The position numbers and the translations under genes were made by a program. The notes below the pieces were generated by a model that saw nothing but the letters and a program-made list of their open reading frames with translations, searched no databases and was not told the origin of the DNA. Shown in pieces: positions 11,108 through 22,271 of a stretch of 64,000 nucleotides of DNA (position 1 is its first letter; each line of letters opens with the position of its first letter). The DNA comes from Taudactylus pleione (taxonomy: Eukaryota; Chordata; Amphibia; Anura; Myobatrachidae): contig JAUIMM010000534.1 in the NCBI GenBank assembly GCA_031769625.1, forward strand, positions 7,766,001 through 7,830,000, written 5' to 3'.

Positions 11108-12287
11108 CAGGGGTGGCCAACCCGCGGCCCTTTTGTTTCCCCCTTGCGGCTCCCGGTTCGGCAGACCCCCACTGGTATTGAGAACACTGGTCTCTAAAGC
11201 GATCAGAGACTAAAGAAGCCTCTGATCGCTTCAGAGGTCAGCGTTCCCAGTGATGCAGTGTACGAGTGACGTCATCCGCAATGTCAGGAGCTCACGCGCC
11301 TGCTGGATCCAGTTAGATCCAGCAGGCATCGGAGGAGTCGGCAGTGACGGCGGGACTCGGGAGCCATGACAGCATGGAGCGGTGCGGCATGAAGACAGGT
11401 AAGTTTCTTCATAGAGTTATGGGCGGAAAAGGGGAGCTAGTACTGGGGGCAGTGCAGAAGGGCCACAGCTACATGGGGGCAGTGCAGAAGGGCCACAGCT
11501 ACAGGGGGGCAGTGCAGAAGGTGAAGCATACCCCTATCTTGATAGCAGCTTTAGATAAGACTTATTCTAATCTTTTATAAATAGGGGAGTATATAGAAGA
11601 TTAATTAGAGCGCCTGGTGTTTCTTTTTTCTTGTTGAGCATTGCATAAGGGCCACAACTACAGGGGGCATTGCATAAGGGCCACAACTACTGGGAGCACT
11701 GCTTAATGGGCACAACTACTGGGGACATTGCATAAGGGCCACAACTACTGGGGGCATTGCTTAATGGGCACAACATAATGGGGACTACTGCCTGAGAGCT
11801 GGGAGGGGGGGGTTTGATGCCTGCTTTCTCGCTTATGGTGGCAGAGTGGAGCTGGAGTGACACATGAGGGGCCGCTGCAGTGGTAATCATGGAATGGCAC
11901 GGGAGTGACACATGGAGGAGCTGAAGTGTATATTATGTGAATCTTGCTTTTTCAATGTATTTTAGGTGGACCTGGCTGGTTTCTGTGTATTTTATGTGAA
12001 CGTGGCTTTTTTCTTTCACTTCTACAGTGAAAAAAATATATTGGGAAGATAAAGTAAATTGTGTATTTTCAATGTGCTGGGCTCGCCGCCAGTGTGACTA
12101 AAACGGGGGTGTGACACAAGGTCATGCTCCTGCGAAAGTCATGTCAGAGGCGTGTGCAGAAAACTGAGGCGTGGCCTTGTGACAGCTATGCCACCACCCA
12201 TTTTTTGCGTGCGCGCATGCCATCGGCTCTTTAACGTGACTACAGGTATTTTTGAGCTCTTTGCCTCTGACTGGTTGGCCACCCCTG
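11108..12287. mobile_element. Non-autonomous hAT element with internal minisatellite
   Basis: Ends are CAGGGGTGGCCAACC and its complement GGTTGGCCACCCCTG. The flanks CTATAGTA (11100-11107) and CTACAGTA (12288-12295) match at 7 of 8 positions, the 8 bp duplication typical of hAT. No transposase ORF is present. Internally, 11445-11530 and 11636-11780 contain repeats of about 30 bp built on GCAGAAGGGCCACAGCTACA and GCATAAGGGCCACAACTAC. A strong splice-donor-like CAGGTAAGT is at 11397-11405. Confidence 0.88.
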
Positions 12288-12457
12288 CTACAGTATAATG
12301 GTGTCACTCAATCGTTTGAATATTGAACTACATATTTATGGCATGAAAAACAAAACCCAGCTCATAGGATGCTGTAACCTTCTGTGCATCATTTTTAAAA
12401 AAGCTATATGTGATTTTGTGTATTGATACGTTGACAAAATGAGAAGTTTGTATATAC

Positions 12458-12580
12458 CTTTGTAGGTACACCATTAGCGGTTTTCAATAAGCTCTTTTCT
12501 TCAGTTTCTATTCCATATGTTATGTAAGGACTGGTGGTAATATCGCCCCAGTATCCTCGAGCCTGTACTTTCACGCATCT
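12458..12580 (-). CDS. DNAAF3: DNAAF3 coding exon 7 (last exon in the window)
   Basis: 123 nt, 41 codons, phase 0 at both ends. The acceptor reads ...GATCCTAG before AGATGCGTG and the donor AAAG/GTATAT. The translation includes VQARGYWGDITTSPYITYGI and a KSLLKTANG segment. It aligns with the vertebrate DNAAF3 region ARGYWGDI...GI...SLL.TSNGQP, in the central to C-terminal domain (DUF4471 type). The following exons (the long C-terminal part) were not found between 1 and 12457, so the gene continues past the left edge. The intron would then exceed 12 kb and contain the giant palindrome. Confidence 0.93.
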
Positions 12581-12639
12581 CTAGGATCCAAATTAAATGA
12601 AAAAATAAAAATATATAAAAAAATACTAAAGAAAAAAAA

Positions 12640-12666
12640 AAATCAGTAAAAAAAAAAAAAAAAAAA
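12640..12666 (+). repeat. A-rich run
   Basis: Simple A-rich stretch in a DNAAF3 intron, close to the acceptor of exon 7. It may be the tail of an old retroposon; nothing else supports that. Confidence 0.5.
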
Positions 12667-12879
12667 TGATAAGATCTAAAATTTCATAGGAATTCTTCTA
12701 CATATTAGACACGTTTGCAAAACTTTTGCACAAGCAGAAAGACATTTATAGACATTCTTTAACTGGAAGTCTAGGAAACAGGATATTCAAGACCATTATA
12801 TGCAGGGCGCTGCAACAAACTACAACCAGTTCCTACAAATGGCCACCAAGTTAGGTTTTGGTAGAAGTTCCAGTACTTC

Positions 12880-13080
12880 TGAATCATGTGAATAGGCAAA
12901 AGAAAAAAAAGTTAGAGTTAGGGGATATGTTAGGCACTAAGGGGAGGGTTAGGCACCAGGAACGGAGGGGGAGAGTTAGGATGCCAACGACAGGTGTCGG
13001 TATCCTAACCCAGTCAGGATGCAGGCGTCGGGATTCTGACCGCCGGCATCCCGCACTCAACCCCTGCAGACTGCACATTA
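12880..13080. repeat. TTAGG-rich interspersed repeat, copy 1
   Basis: Contains spaced TTAGG/TTAGGCAC words followed by a GTCGGGATTCTGAC-type hairpin segment. The same two-part structure, in the other orientation, occurs at about 15600-15815 and 58720-58910. It is an interspersed family with telomere-like words, not a telomere. Confidence 0.7.
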
Positions 13081-13105
13081 CCGTTATCACAGACTAGCAG
13101 TGTTA

Positions 13106-13410
13106 GGGTGGGTACACACCTAAACGACAGGCAAACATGCCGATGTTCAGGGCGATTTGCCTTCACCCTGGACATCGCATGATTGCCGGTACACACTTAA
13201 AAGATGTAATGAACGATGGAACAATCACTGCTCCGTTTTTCATTGATATGATATTGATATTGTGTGATTGGCCGTACTGCACAGCCAATCACACGATATT
13301 GCATGCAACCGCGGGAGCGCGCAAATTGGGATATACACTGCACGATATGCTCAGTTTTTCGTTCCGATTTAGCCATATCGGGCTGATATCGTTCAGGTGT
13401 GTACCCAGCC
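13106..13410. mobile_element. PIF/Harbinger-type MITE, TTA target duplication
   Basis: The left end GGGTGGGTACACACC and right end GGTGTGTACCCAGCC are near complements, with TTA at 13103-13105 and 13411-13413. No ORF. It lies in the intron between coding exons 6 and 7 of DNAAF3. Confidence 0.85.
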
Positions 13411-13497
13411 TTAGAATACAAGGAAGAGAATAGTGCAACATCATCTTACTCACAGGAGAGTAGCAATCTCACGGCAGCACAAGTGTCATACACTTAC

Positions 13498-13620
13498 ATT
13501 TGTCACAGTCATATGAGAAGACAGTGTTTTATTAGGGACATCATAGATTCCTTCCCGTATCATAAATGCAATGCCTTTTTCTCTCCAGCGATTATAATCA
13601 ATGGCATTTATCACTGTTGC
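13498..13620 (-). CDS. DNAAF3: DNAAF3 coding exon 6
   Basis: 123 nt, 41 codons, phase 0 at both ends. The acceptor is TCTTTCAG before GCAACAGTG, and the donor AAAT/GTAAGTGT is strong. The translation contains NRWREKGIAFMIREGIYDVP and NKTLSS. It corresponds to the vertebrate DNAAF3 block F..WRDTGVAFE...YHVPNRTL. It is placed between the exons carrying MKLHDRG and ARGYWGDI, exactly as in the known protein. Confidence 0.94.
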
Positions 13621-14093
13621 CTGAAAGACATGGAGTTGCCTCTTCGTAATAGGAAAACATTATAGACGGTCAACAGGACTTTAAAAGAGAAAGGTGTTTT
13701 TAATCGTAACCCTAAGCTGTACTGTGACATGCCATCCACACCGACTATCTACCTGATCACCCCCAAAAATGGCCATCAACTCACCACCTCGGCCACACCC
13801 CTGATCCCTAGGCCATGCAACACACCCTCACAGGAACAGTCTGGTAAAGATATGTATGGTAACAATTACACATGAAGTCCGGCATGAATACCTGGGGACA
13901 CATAGTGGTATCTGTGCTAATAAAACTTTGACTTTCTCCACAACATTTTTGTTAGCAATAAAGTAAAATGTTAATTTGCAAAAGGTGAACAGGTTTAGGA
14001 AGTCATAATCATAAAGCCTGCTATAAATACAATGTGCACAAGGCACCTCAGCAGGACACACGAGTGAGGAGCACTTAGGGGTTTATGTACTAA

Positions 14094-14577
14094 AGCCCTG
14101 ATTCAGACGTGCTCGCAAGCGGGTCAATGTTCCCCCACTATGCATGTGCCGCCCCTGGCGTGCGCATGCGCGAGCCCCAGCGGGTGACAGCAGCTCCATC
14201 GCTCCGGGACTCACTACAATTACGCGGCAGCTGTCCCCGTTTTGTAGGAGGGGAGGTGGCTGCACAAACGCAGGCGTTCCCTTAGGAACGCCTTCCGTTT
14301 GAGGGCGGCCCTACTGCCATCACTCGTGATGCCAGTAGTGGACTTCCTGCTCTATTAGAGCAGGAAGTCCACTCGGGCTTGCAGGAGCTGAGACCCTACC
14401 ACAGGGTCTCCTCGCAAACCAGATGGTCGCGATAATCGCGACCATCGCCAGGAAGCTCGCACAAGCTGTGGGTGGTCACCCACAACTTTGCGAGCGGCCT
14501 GGAGGTCGAAACAAAAAAAGAAACGCCCTGATTCAGAGCGAGCGCACTCAAACAGCATGCGCCTCTGAATCAGGCCC
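14094..14577. mobile_element. PIF/Harbinger-type MITE (CCTGATTCAG family)
   Basis: The left end AGCCCTGATTCAGACGTGCT and right end CTCTGAATCAGGCCC are inverted, with TAA at 14091-14093 and 14578-14580. The GC-rich interior has nested hairpins (e.g. GCAGGAAGTCCACT near 14342-14374, and GGTCGCGATAATCGCGACC). It is the same family as 24960, 44603, 45532 and 51239. Confidence 0.8.
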
Positions 14578-14580
14578 TAA

Positions 14581-15265
14581 GTCTTGGAGAGAGATAAAAG
14601 GGGACGGAGATAAAGTACTCATCAGTCCCCCCTGACATATGCTCCACTGCACTTTGCATGTGGGGGAGGAGAGGGCATGTGCCCATAGGAGTGGGGTGGG
14701 GATAATAAAGTATTAGGACGCTGGAGGGTAAAATAAAAAAAAAATAAGCAAACTGGTCACAGGGTAGGAGAAGGAGGGAAGGAGGGAGCATAAATAAAGT
14801 GTATGTGTGTTGGTGCTAGGATTTATGACCACTGTGGGGTCTATTGCAAATGGGGGGGTGGGAAGTTATTCTATAATGGTGCCCTATGGGTACGGGGTGG
14901 TTCGAGACACCTCAAAGGTATATACGGTTATCAATATTTAAATATGCTTTGAAAAATATTTTAAACTATATTAAATAAAACACAACAAATCTGACTGATA
15001 TTACAATGCATGCAGTTAGTTCCTGTCCAATTACTGTTTACATTGGGTCGATCTATGCTGAAGGGGGAAAGGGGGGGGGATAAGACCAACCAGAAACTTA
15101 ATTGACTCCTTGATGTAAACCCACCTCAAAATTTTAGGTTATATTCTGCAAAACCAACAGTGTGAAAATATGGCCTATAGTGTGCACACAGGCTCCCGCT
15201 CAGAAGTGTTACCAGCAAGGGGAGCGCTCAGGATGACCTTTTGAAACAAAAACAGAGAATCTTAC
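14581..15265. other. Intronic stretch with no recognised feature
   Basis: DNAAF3 intron sequence between the MITE at 14094 and coding exon 5. It contains purine-rich low-complexity sequence (14690-14790) and a G run (15068-15079). No hairpin element or exon-like ORF was seen. Confidence 0.5.
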
Positions 15266-15442
15266 CCCCCTGTCATGCAGCTTCATGGTTAAATCCCAGT
15301 CATAGGCTCCTCTCCTGGAGTCATAGCGTTTGCCCAAAAACTGCCTGTTCTTCACATCCCAATATCGCTCAATAGGGAACAGTTTGGGTTCCGGAGTCTG
15401 CCAGAATTTAAAGATGTATTCCAGTTCATCCCTCTCTCTGAA
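15266..15442 (-). CDS. DNAAF3: DNAAF3 coding exon 5
   Basis: 177 nt, 59 codons, phase 0 at both ends. The acceptor CTGTGCAG precedes TTCAGAGAG, and the donor is AGGGG/GTAAGA. The translation starts FRERDELEYIFKFW, then has ERYWDVKNRQFLGKRYDSRR and ends DWDLTMKLHDRG. This is the most conserved part of DNAAF3 (compare FRERD.LE..F.FW, LGSRYDARRG.SDWDL.MKLHDRG in mammals), and it identifies the gene. DNAAF3 is a cytoplasmic factor needed to pre-assemble axonemal dynein arms. Confidence 0.96.
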
Positions 15443-15599
15443 CTGCACAGTGGATAAAATACACACAGTATAAAGTGCAGAGCAGATACCATGATACTGA
15501 TAAAGGATAAACATTTTTTTTTTATTTTTTTTTTTTGAAAGCCACAGCAGTTTCCCTAAGTTATCAGTACAATGCATGAGTTGGGTACAGGATGATGCC

Positions 15600-15815
15600 A
15601 CTCGGGATCCCGGCAGTCTGTATCCTAACCCCGTCGAGATGCAGACTACTTGTAAGTATCCTAATGTTCCCTCCACGCAGCCTAAACCTAACCATCCCCC
15701 TAGTGCCTAACCATAACCCCTAACCCTCCCTCTAACCCCACTACTTACCGTCGGGATGCTGGCATTGGGATTCTGACTGGTGTCGGGATTCCAGCGCCGG
15801 CATTTAAACTACACA
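15600..15815. repeat. CCTAA-rich interspersed repeat, copy 2
   Basis: Spaced CCTAACC words (15683-15740) next to GTCGGGATGCTGGC and GTGTCGGGATTCCAGC blocks. Same family as 12880-13080 and 58720-58910. It lies just upstream of DNAAF3 coding exon 5 (minus strand). Confidence 0.7.
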
Positions 15816-16568
15816 TATGGTATTATACAGTACATATTCTATTAAATACAATTACACCTGTTAGTGGAGTGAAGGCCCACAAGTAAATTGAATCCATCAA
15901 AATGGTTTGAGACAGAGCCTTTGAGCTACGTAACCATTGGCCTTAAAAGGTTTCCCCTAACGTGTGTAAATGGATATAAAAGAGAGAAAAATTTTTTCTA
16001 CCAAATGAGACCTAAATAATGCACAACAAATTCTCTTCTAGTGTCATTTCAGTGCATTGGGTGCTTGCCACCTCATATGATAACTACATTTAGATACTCA
16101 AAAATCAAAGTAAATACATGCCGTTTATGTGTGTTTTAATTGCATTTTGACATGCATTAAAATATGCATTTGAGTAGGGACAGTACGTAGTCAATGTGTT
16201 ACAGTTTAAATAAACAGGATATTGTCAGTACAGCCTGTGATTGCTATGGCTTTAGTGGGACAGAATACTAGTACAACAGCAGTTACTCTCTGGTCGCCAA
16301 ACTTTTTAATGAGCCACCTGTTTTTTTTTTTTTTTTTATTAAAGCAGACTTACTCAAACAGGGTGCACAGACGTTGCCAAGCAAAATGTAGACTGTAGAA
16401 ATCCTCACTGTGTTGGGCCGAGGCCACATTATCATTCCCCAAGGTTTCTGCTAGATGAGCCTCTTTGCTATAGAATGAAACTGATATTACCAGTATATGA
16501 AGGAAACCCCCATCTAGTAAAGCTGAGGACCTAATCACAGCTCTGTTGTGTGCACATCCATCGCCTTA
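15816..16568. other. Intronic stretch with no recognised feature
   Basis: AT-rich intron sequence. Only a T run at 16321-16337 stands out. No exon, hairpin element or coding relic was recognised. Confidence 0.4.
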
Positions 16569-16871
16569 TGGAGGGTACACACGGTCAGATATTCTGGTCG
16601 ATATGAACGATAAATATCGTTATGGTTAATATCGACCAGAATATTACCCCTTTCAACAACCAAACGACGGTCGATGCGTGGGCACGAATGGTCGATATAG
16701 ATATCGACCATCGCTCTTGCATGCAGGTCAACATGGTCGATATCGACCATGTTAGCCTGTTTACTATAGGGTCGTTATAGTAGCTGAGGAGGTGCTGCAT
16801 ATTCGATCCAGCACATGCAGGACGATCAGATAACAATCGTTACCTGATGGTCTGACCGAGTGTAACCGCCA
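16569..16871. mobile_element. PIF/Harbinger-type MITE, TTA target duplication
   Basis: The left end TGGAGGGTACACACGGTCAG and the right end (as complement) TGGCGGTTACACTCGGTCAG are near identical. TTA is at 16566-16568 and 16872-16874. The interior has repeated GGTCGATAT and ATATCGACC words forming nested hairpins. No ORF. Related to 6774-7120. Confidence 0.85.
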
Positions 16872-16874
16872 TTA

Positions 16875-18734
16875 GAGTTACGCCACCAATTAAGTGGGTG
16901 TAGAATGCTCATATCAATTGGAAGTAAAGAGCCCAACTTTACAGGTCTTTTTTTGCAGCTCTCAGATTGCTGGATGTATACTCCGGGTCGGACTGGCTTA
17001 CAGGTTTACAGGGAAACCTCCTCTAAGGTACCGTAATTTGGTCGACCAGGATCATGAATGCACCTGGGTGCCTGCTTTGTGATTAGCCCTCCTGCTAACC
17101 AAAATGGGTGGTACTGACTCACCTTTATAAAGGGACACTGTTCTCTGCATGTCCTTTCTATTGGTTGGGCAAGTCCCACTGTGGTGGCTGGCCACACTCC
17201 TTATATCTGGCCCTTACAACTGTATTCCTTGGTGGGCCCTTCATTCCCCAGGCAAACACTTTGTATTCTATATCATTTATTGGGGACCCAGAACAATGAC
17301 ATCACCATCTGGGGGTCACAGCTAGCGCACGACTGGTTTAGTGTAGACTGTAGAGTACAATATAAACATACCAAAAGGATTGGGATTACCATTCTTCTCA
17401 TTATATACCAATTCCATAAATCACTATAACGATGCTATCAGAGTACCATTCTTAGTCCAATTCAAGACTGGCATACAAGACCCTTTACACCATCTTCTTT
17501 CTAATTTTCAAGAAAAGGCTTTTAGGCAAGAGCTGCTTTTCCATTCGGATATGGAGACAGAGCATGGGAAGTAACAAATAATGTCCCATTTTGCTTTGAT
17601 GACAGCCTATTTAGTCCTTTCCTATGTGAAGATGAAAGCAAGCACTTCAACACAAAGGAAAGCTGGAGCGGAATAAATGAGTTTATTTGCAAGTCCCTGC
17701 ACTAGTAACAGAGGAGGTGGTATCCGGCTTCTGCACTTTGCAACAGGTGTTATCAAGAGAAAGTCAGAAATGACAATTTTTAAGAACAAAAAAATATATT
17801 AAGAGCCTCTTATTTCAAGGGAAGTCATCGTAATAACATTGCAGAGGTTTAGCTTCTGTACGTCCAAAAACAGTCATTGGGAACTTTCTCCACTCCAGCC
17901 AGTAAGCTCCAAGGACCATTAAGTTGATTAACAATCCATTAACAACTATTCCTGTCACAATTACATTAGTGGATTACAGAGAACAGAAGTGTTGATCCAG
18001 TAGCGAGAAAGTTTCTCTCACAAATAAAAGGTAAATCAATACAAGGTAAATTGGGATGTTCTTTGGAGTGGATAATAAATTATATGGCGTCAAGTGTTGG
18101 CATAAAAACAGTCTAATAGTGTGGTCCTCTTCAATAAGAAACTAGCAATTTACTAGGATATTAACCCTTTTAATAACATTCATCATCTTTAACATTTGGT
18201 GCCCTGTGCCGGAAAGAGCATTGGCGCCCCCCTCATTTTTCAAAGGGACATTATGCACCCAAAAAAGGGCCATGGCTTCATGGGGAAGGGCCATCAGCTG
18301 ACAGGTCAATGTACAGTCACTCAGAAGCCCTGCGAGAGCTACAGCTCCTGACCGGTGTATCTGCTCCTAGGCACAATTACATGAACACGTCCTAACTGTA
18401 CTCGTCCTATGCTTACGTGCCCCTTCTCTCCCCTGTGCCACCTCTCCAGCCATAAGGAGTAGTCTGTATTAGCTGCAGTAGAATCTGCATACGGCTGTAG
18501 TAAGCATACACATTTGTGGTGTGCATGTACTGTATGGAAAGTATAAGTCACATATTACAGACGTACGTTCAACATGAGAAAACCGGTCACACTGGACACA
18601 GACTTTGTATACTAGAATGAAGAACAGATATGGCAGATTAAGGCAGGGTTATGAAAGAAAGAAGAGCAGTAGGCACATTCTAGTGGCTTACCTAGATGTT
18701 TGTGAGCCATGTTGCAATGGCAGTTGCAGATCAT
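16875..18734. other. Intronic stretch, mostly unassigned
   Basis: No exon or intact element recognised in this DNAAF3 intron segment. A scrap at 18200-18235 (GTGCCCTGTGCCGGAAAGAG and following) matches one end of the hAT family at 19894-20172, and so does a scrap at 42424-42460. The rest shows no repeat structure that I can see. Confidence 0.4.
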
Positions 18735-18885
18735 TGGGAGGGGGTACAAAAGGTTGACACTCAGAATGTCAACATTGCCAAAATATCAACACTGCAAGAA
18801 TGTCCACAGTCGGCATGTCTATATAGCGTTTTCAGCATATTTCAGCCCTGACCCTACCATAACCACAACCTAACCCCAACTTGGA
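18735..18885. repeat. Repeat with GTCAACAT/TCGACAT-type words, copy 1
   Basis: Spaced words such as AATGTCAACATTG, ATATCAACACTG and GGCATGTC, followed by CCTAACC words. A longer relative with ATGTCGACAT words is at 33995-34500. Confidence 0.5.
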
Positions 18886-19195
18886 CTGCTGACATAAGTG
18901 CTGCACACCCATTGGGGGCACTGTACTAGTAAAATGTTGCTGAATTTGAAATCGCCCCAGCTCCTCTTGGTCTGGAAATTAGTCAGCAGAGCTAGCAATC
19001 CATGCATGAAGCTTTCTCTACTTCTTTTCCTTCCTGCAAGGGGCTTAGCCTCTGCCATGTCATTGGCATATGTACATCTGGTGCAGCCCAGGCTACCCAA
19101 ACCCAGCATGAAACATGAGTGGGTCCCCAGAAACTGAATTGCCCTGGGAGGATCAAATATAATACAATTAATTTTCTATTGAGATGAATGAATAA

Positions 19196-19380
19196 GGGGT
19201 CTATTTACTAAGCAGTGTTAGTAGAATTGAAAAGTGAAGAGTGAAAAGTGATAAGGTGCCAGCCAATCAGCTCCTAACTGCCATCTCACAGGCTGTGTTT
19301 GAAAAATGACAGTTGGGAGCTGATTGGCTGGCACCTTACCACTTTTCACTTCTCCTAACACTGCTTAGTAAATAGACCCC
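19196..19380. mobile_element. MITE of the GGGGTCTATTTACTAA family
   Basis: Ends GGGGTCTATTTACTAAGCAG and CTGCTTAGTAAATAGACCCC are perfect inverted copies. The interior is symmetric around GCCAGCCAATCAGCTCC. Target duplication is not clear here; related copies at 60739 and 62269 show an ACA duplication. Confidence 0.85.
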
Positions 19381-19893
19381 TCAATGCTTTCCCCCACACC
19401 ATTTTGTAATAAAACATTTTTGTATCACAGCATCATAGGTCCCGAAGTAGCATCACAGCACAAGTCTGTACCAAGCATGTGGCGTCTTCAAATGGAAAAC
19501 GGTGCCTATTTGGGTTAGGTTTGTAAGAGGCAGTGGCTATATTATGCATGCAAAAGACAAGTGATTATTATGCAAATTAAAGTTTAAAGAATCTTGACCA
19601 GTAACAACTAATTTAGTCAGTAAATCATCTTCAAGTGAGATTTGAGGCAGCCCATACATTAATTTATTGAATATTAGCTTTTTAGCATACATTACCAGCA
19701 TGTCAGTGGGAAAAAGCTCAATACAAGTTCCAGCAGGAAGTATTACTCAGAAAGAGTCGCTGATTACTGCATACCTTACTATATAAATTACAAACTGGGA
19801 AGGTTTTTACCAAGAGGAAATGGATTACACAGACAGGGTTTTTCCAGTTATGTTATTAGGTACTGGGTAAAAGTATGCTCCTGTCCCTCCTAT

Positions 19894-20172
19894 CAGTGCC
19901 ATAACTAGGGTAGTGCGACCTGTGCCATGGCACAGGGCACCTCAGGGTAGGAGGCACTGTTTGGGCCTGTCAATTTTCTGTTTATCATTCGCACTTGTAG
20001 CTTCCTCTTATTTTATCCTCAGCATCTCCTGGCCTCCCCTGTCTCTTACCTGGTGCTTCCCCAAGAGGTTATGGCCCTTTTTCAGCTAGTTATCTCCAGA
20101 TTTAAAAAAATAGTTGGAGGGCGCCAATGCTCTTTCTGGCACAGGGCACCAAAAAGTTTAGTTTCAGCTCTG
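19894..20172. mobile_element. Non-autonomous hAT element with perfect 8 bp duplication
   Basis: It begins CAGTGCCATAACTAGGGTAG and ends AGTTTCAGCTCTG. It is flanked by CCTCCTAT at 19886-19893 and at 20173-20180. No ORF. It contains a GGCACAGGGCACC word at both sides of the interior. Confidence 0.88.
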
Positions 20173-20517
20173 CCTCCTATTAGTCCACAGGTGGATCCCA
20201 AATCAGGGCTCACAAGCTGATCATAAAGTGACTGCATGGTAGAGATGGGCATACTATCTGTACATGACAGCTTTTAATTTTCCTTATAGATCTACAATGC
20301 GGGACAGTCTGGGGAATTACCATTATGGCCACAGTTTTCCGGTTGGGAAAAATTATATGAGCCCTTTTCATTCCTTACACCGCTGGCCAATGACACCAGG
20401 GACAGGGCCACACAGATGGCCAGTTATACATGATATTCTCCATTATCCCATTGCGGTGATGTATAAAGGGCACCGCTGGCCAGTGACACCATTGCTGAAT
20501 AGGGATTTACATTAAAA

Positions 20518-20562
<45 letters not shown>
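20518..20562. repeat. (TA)n microsatellite
   Basis: Uninterrupted TA dinucleotides, followed by an ATACATAC/CACACA stretch to about 20595. Confidence 0.95.
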
Positions 20563-20567
<5 letters not shown>

Positions 20568-21757
20568 CATATACATACATACATATACACACACGTAAAT
20601 CATAGTTTGCATTTTTTTTTTTATGTAAAAAAATCATTGCTGAATAGACCCCTAAATAAGGAATCATCTTTAGCCCCATCCTCCTTAGGAGGCCTGCCAT
20701 GACTTTGGTAAAAAAAATCAAAGGGGCTTTTACTAAACCAAATAGCAGGGCCCTGAATTGAAAATGCCTCTCTGACTGCGAATCTTAGACTTTGATGGCA
20801 TTCAAAAGTAGGCACATAAAGATTGGCATGTATAGACTTCAAAAATTCCTAAGTTTCATGTAGCTCCATTCCATTTATGAGTGACCTTATGGACTCCATT
20901 CTGAATTGTCTATTCTTAGTTTTGTGTTATAAAAAAAAACAACAAAAAACAAACACACACACACTTTTTTTTTGGCATCTGACATTTCGATACTGGGATG
21001 ATTACCCTTGAATCTTTAATGCCTGACCTAACTACATTTTTTTCTGTCTATCATTTGGCCATCTTGTTGCAAAAAACCTTTTCGGTGGCAGACCCGAAAG
21101 ACTGAAAGTAACCCTTTTCTATTAGATTTTTTTTTTACCCACTTGTCCAAGGAAGATATCCTCCATTGGTCCTTGAATGATAGCAAATGGGCACCTACCC
21201 GAGATACTCCTGGGTGTATGCTTCGCCCCTCATGCTGACTTATCCTGGAACTTTGATACCAGCTTTCCTTGCTCCTTTAATTGTCCTAGTTTGTCTTCAC
21301 TTATAACTGAAGCCTTGGATCGCAGATAACTTACCCCTTGACCGAAAGGACTGGGCAGGCTGCCGTTTAAAAGATGGTCATAAATTTAAACTTTTAGTCT
21401 TCAATCCTCTTCCGAATGGTAAGAAAAAAAAAAAAAAAAAAAAACAAACAACAAGTTTTCCCACCTGTGACTTCCGAAATTCTTTTATTTAATTCGGGAC
21501 CAAACAAAAATCTACCCTGAATAGGCAAATCTTCTAAAAACTACTCAGTCTCTAAATACACATCCCACAATTTTAACCACAACACTCGTCTAGCCACCAC
21601 TGCTAGACCTGAAAATCTTTGACAGAATCAAAGATGCCAACAAAGTGGCTTCTCCCAAGTAATCTGCTCCCACTTTGAGTTGCTCTGTCATAAACAACAA
21701 CTGGGACCTTGGGCTGTCTGACTGGATCCCTGGCAGCTCTGCACAAGATTTGATGTA

Positions 21758-22009
21758 TAAAGGGTACAATTTACAAACGATCTATTGTGCATCCAGACTT
21801 TTTCCTGTGCATCATGTCCCAGATTGGCAGATCTGCCCTACAGCACATCAGATCTGAAGATGCGATGTGCGATCAGCGGGGACGTGCATCGCATCGTCAA
21901 TGTGAGTGTGGACTCACGATTTGGGCATATTTTACATGATCTGTCGCTCCAATGCGTCTGAATCGGCCAGATCGGGTAAAATATCACCAAGTGTGTAGGC
22001 ACCTTTACA
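21758..22009. mobile_element. MITE nested in the DIRS relic
   Basis: The left end AAAGGGTACAATTTACAAACG and the right end GTGTGTAGGCACCTTTA are roughly inverted, resembling the GTACACAC-type Harbinger MITEs elsewhere. The interior is rich in CGATGCG/GATCTG words. The ends are weaker than those of the copies at 13106 or 16569. Confidence 0.5.
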
Positions 22010-22082
22010 GTGAGAGCTCTCTTTAAGAATTGCTCCACCAGGAATAGGGAAACCCATAGCATTAGATAATCTTGCTACTCTA

Positions 22083-22271
22083 GGGGCTAAATTTACTAAG
22101 GTGAGAGGTTGTTTTTTTTTTTTTTTAGAAGTGGAGATGTTGCCCATAGCAACCAGATTCTAGCTATTATCTTCTATAACGTGCTAGTTAAATGTTAAGT
22201 AGAATCTGATTGGTTGCTATGGGCAACATCTCCACTTCTAAAAAAACCTCTCAATTTAGTATATATACCCC
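22083..22271. mobile_element. MITE of the TTTACTAA family nested in the DIRS relic
   Basis: Inverted ends GGGGCTAAATTTACTAAGG and ...TTTAGTATATATACCCC. Inner inverted blocks AGAAGTGGAGATGTTGCCCA and its complement. Same family as 60739-60914 and 62269-62436. Confidence 0.8.

Noticed and set aside
8083..12457. Remaining DNAAF3 exons
   Set aside because: I searched the minus strand for the expected T-x-x-E-I-T-x-H-N-V and following segments and saw none, so they are placed outside the window.
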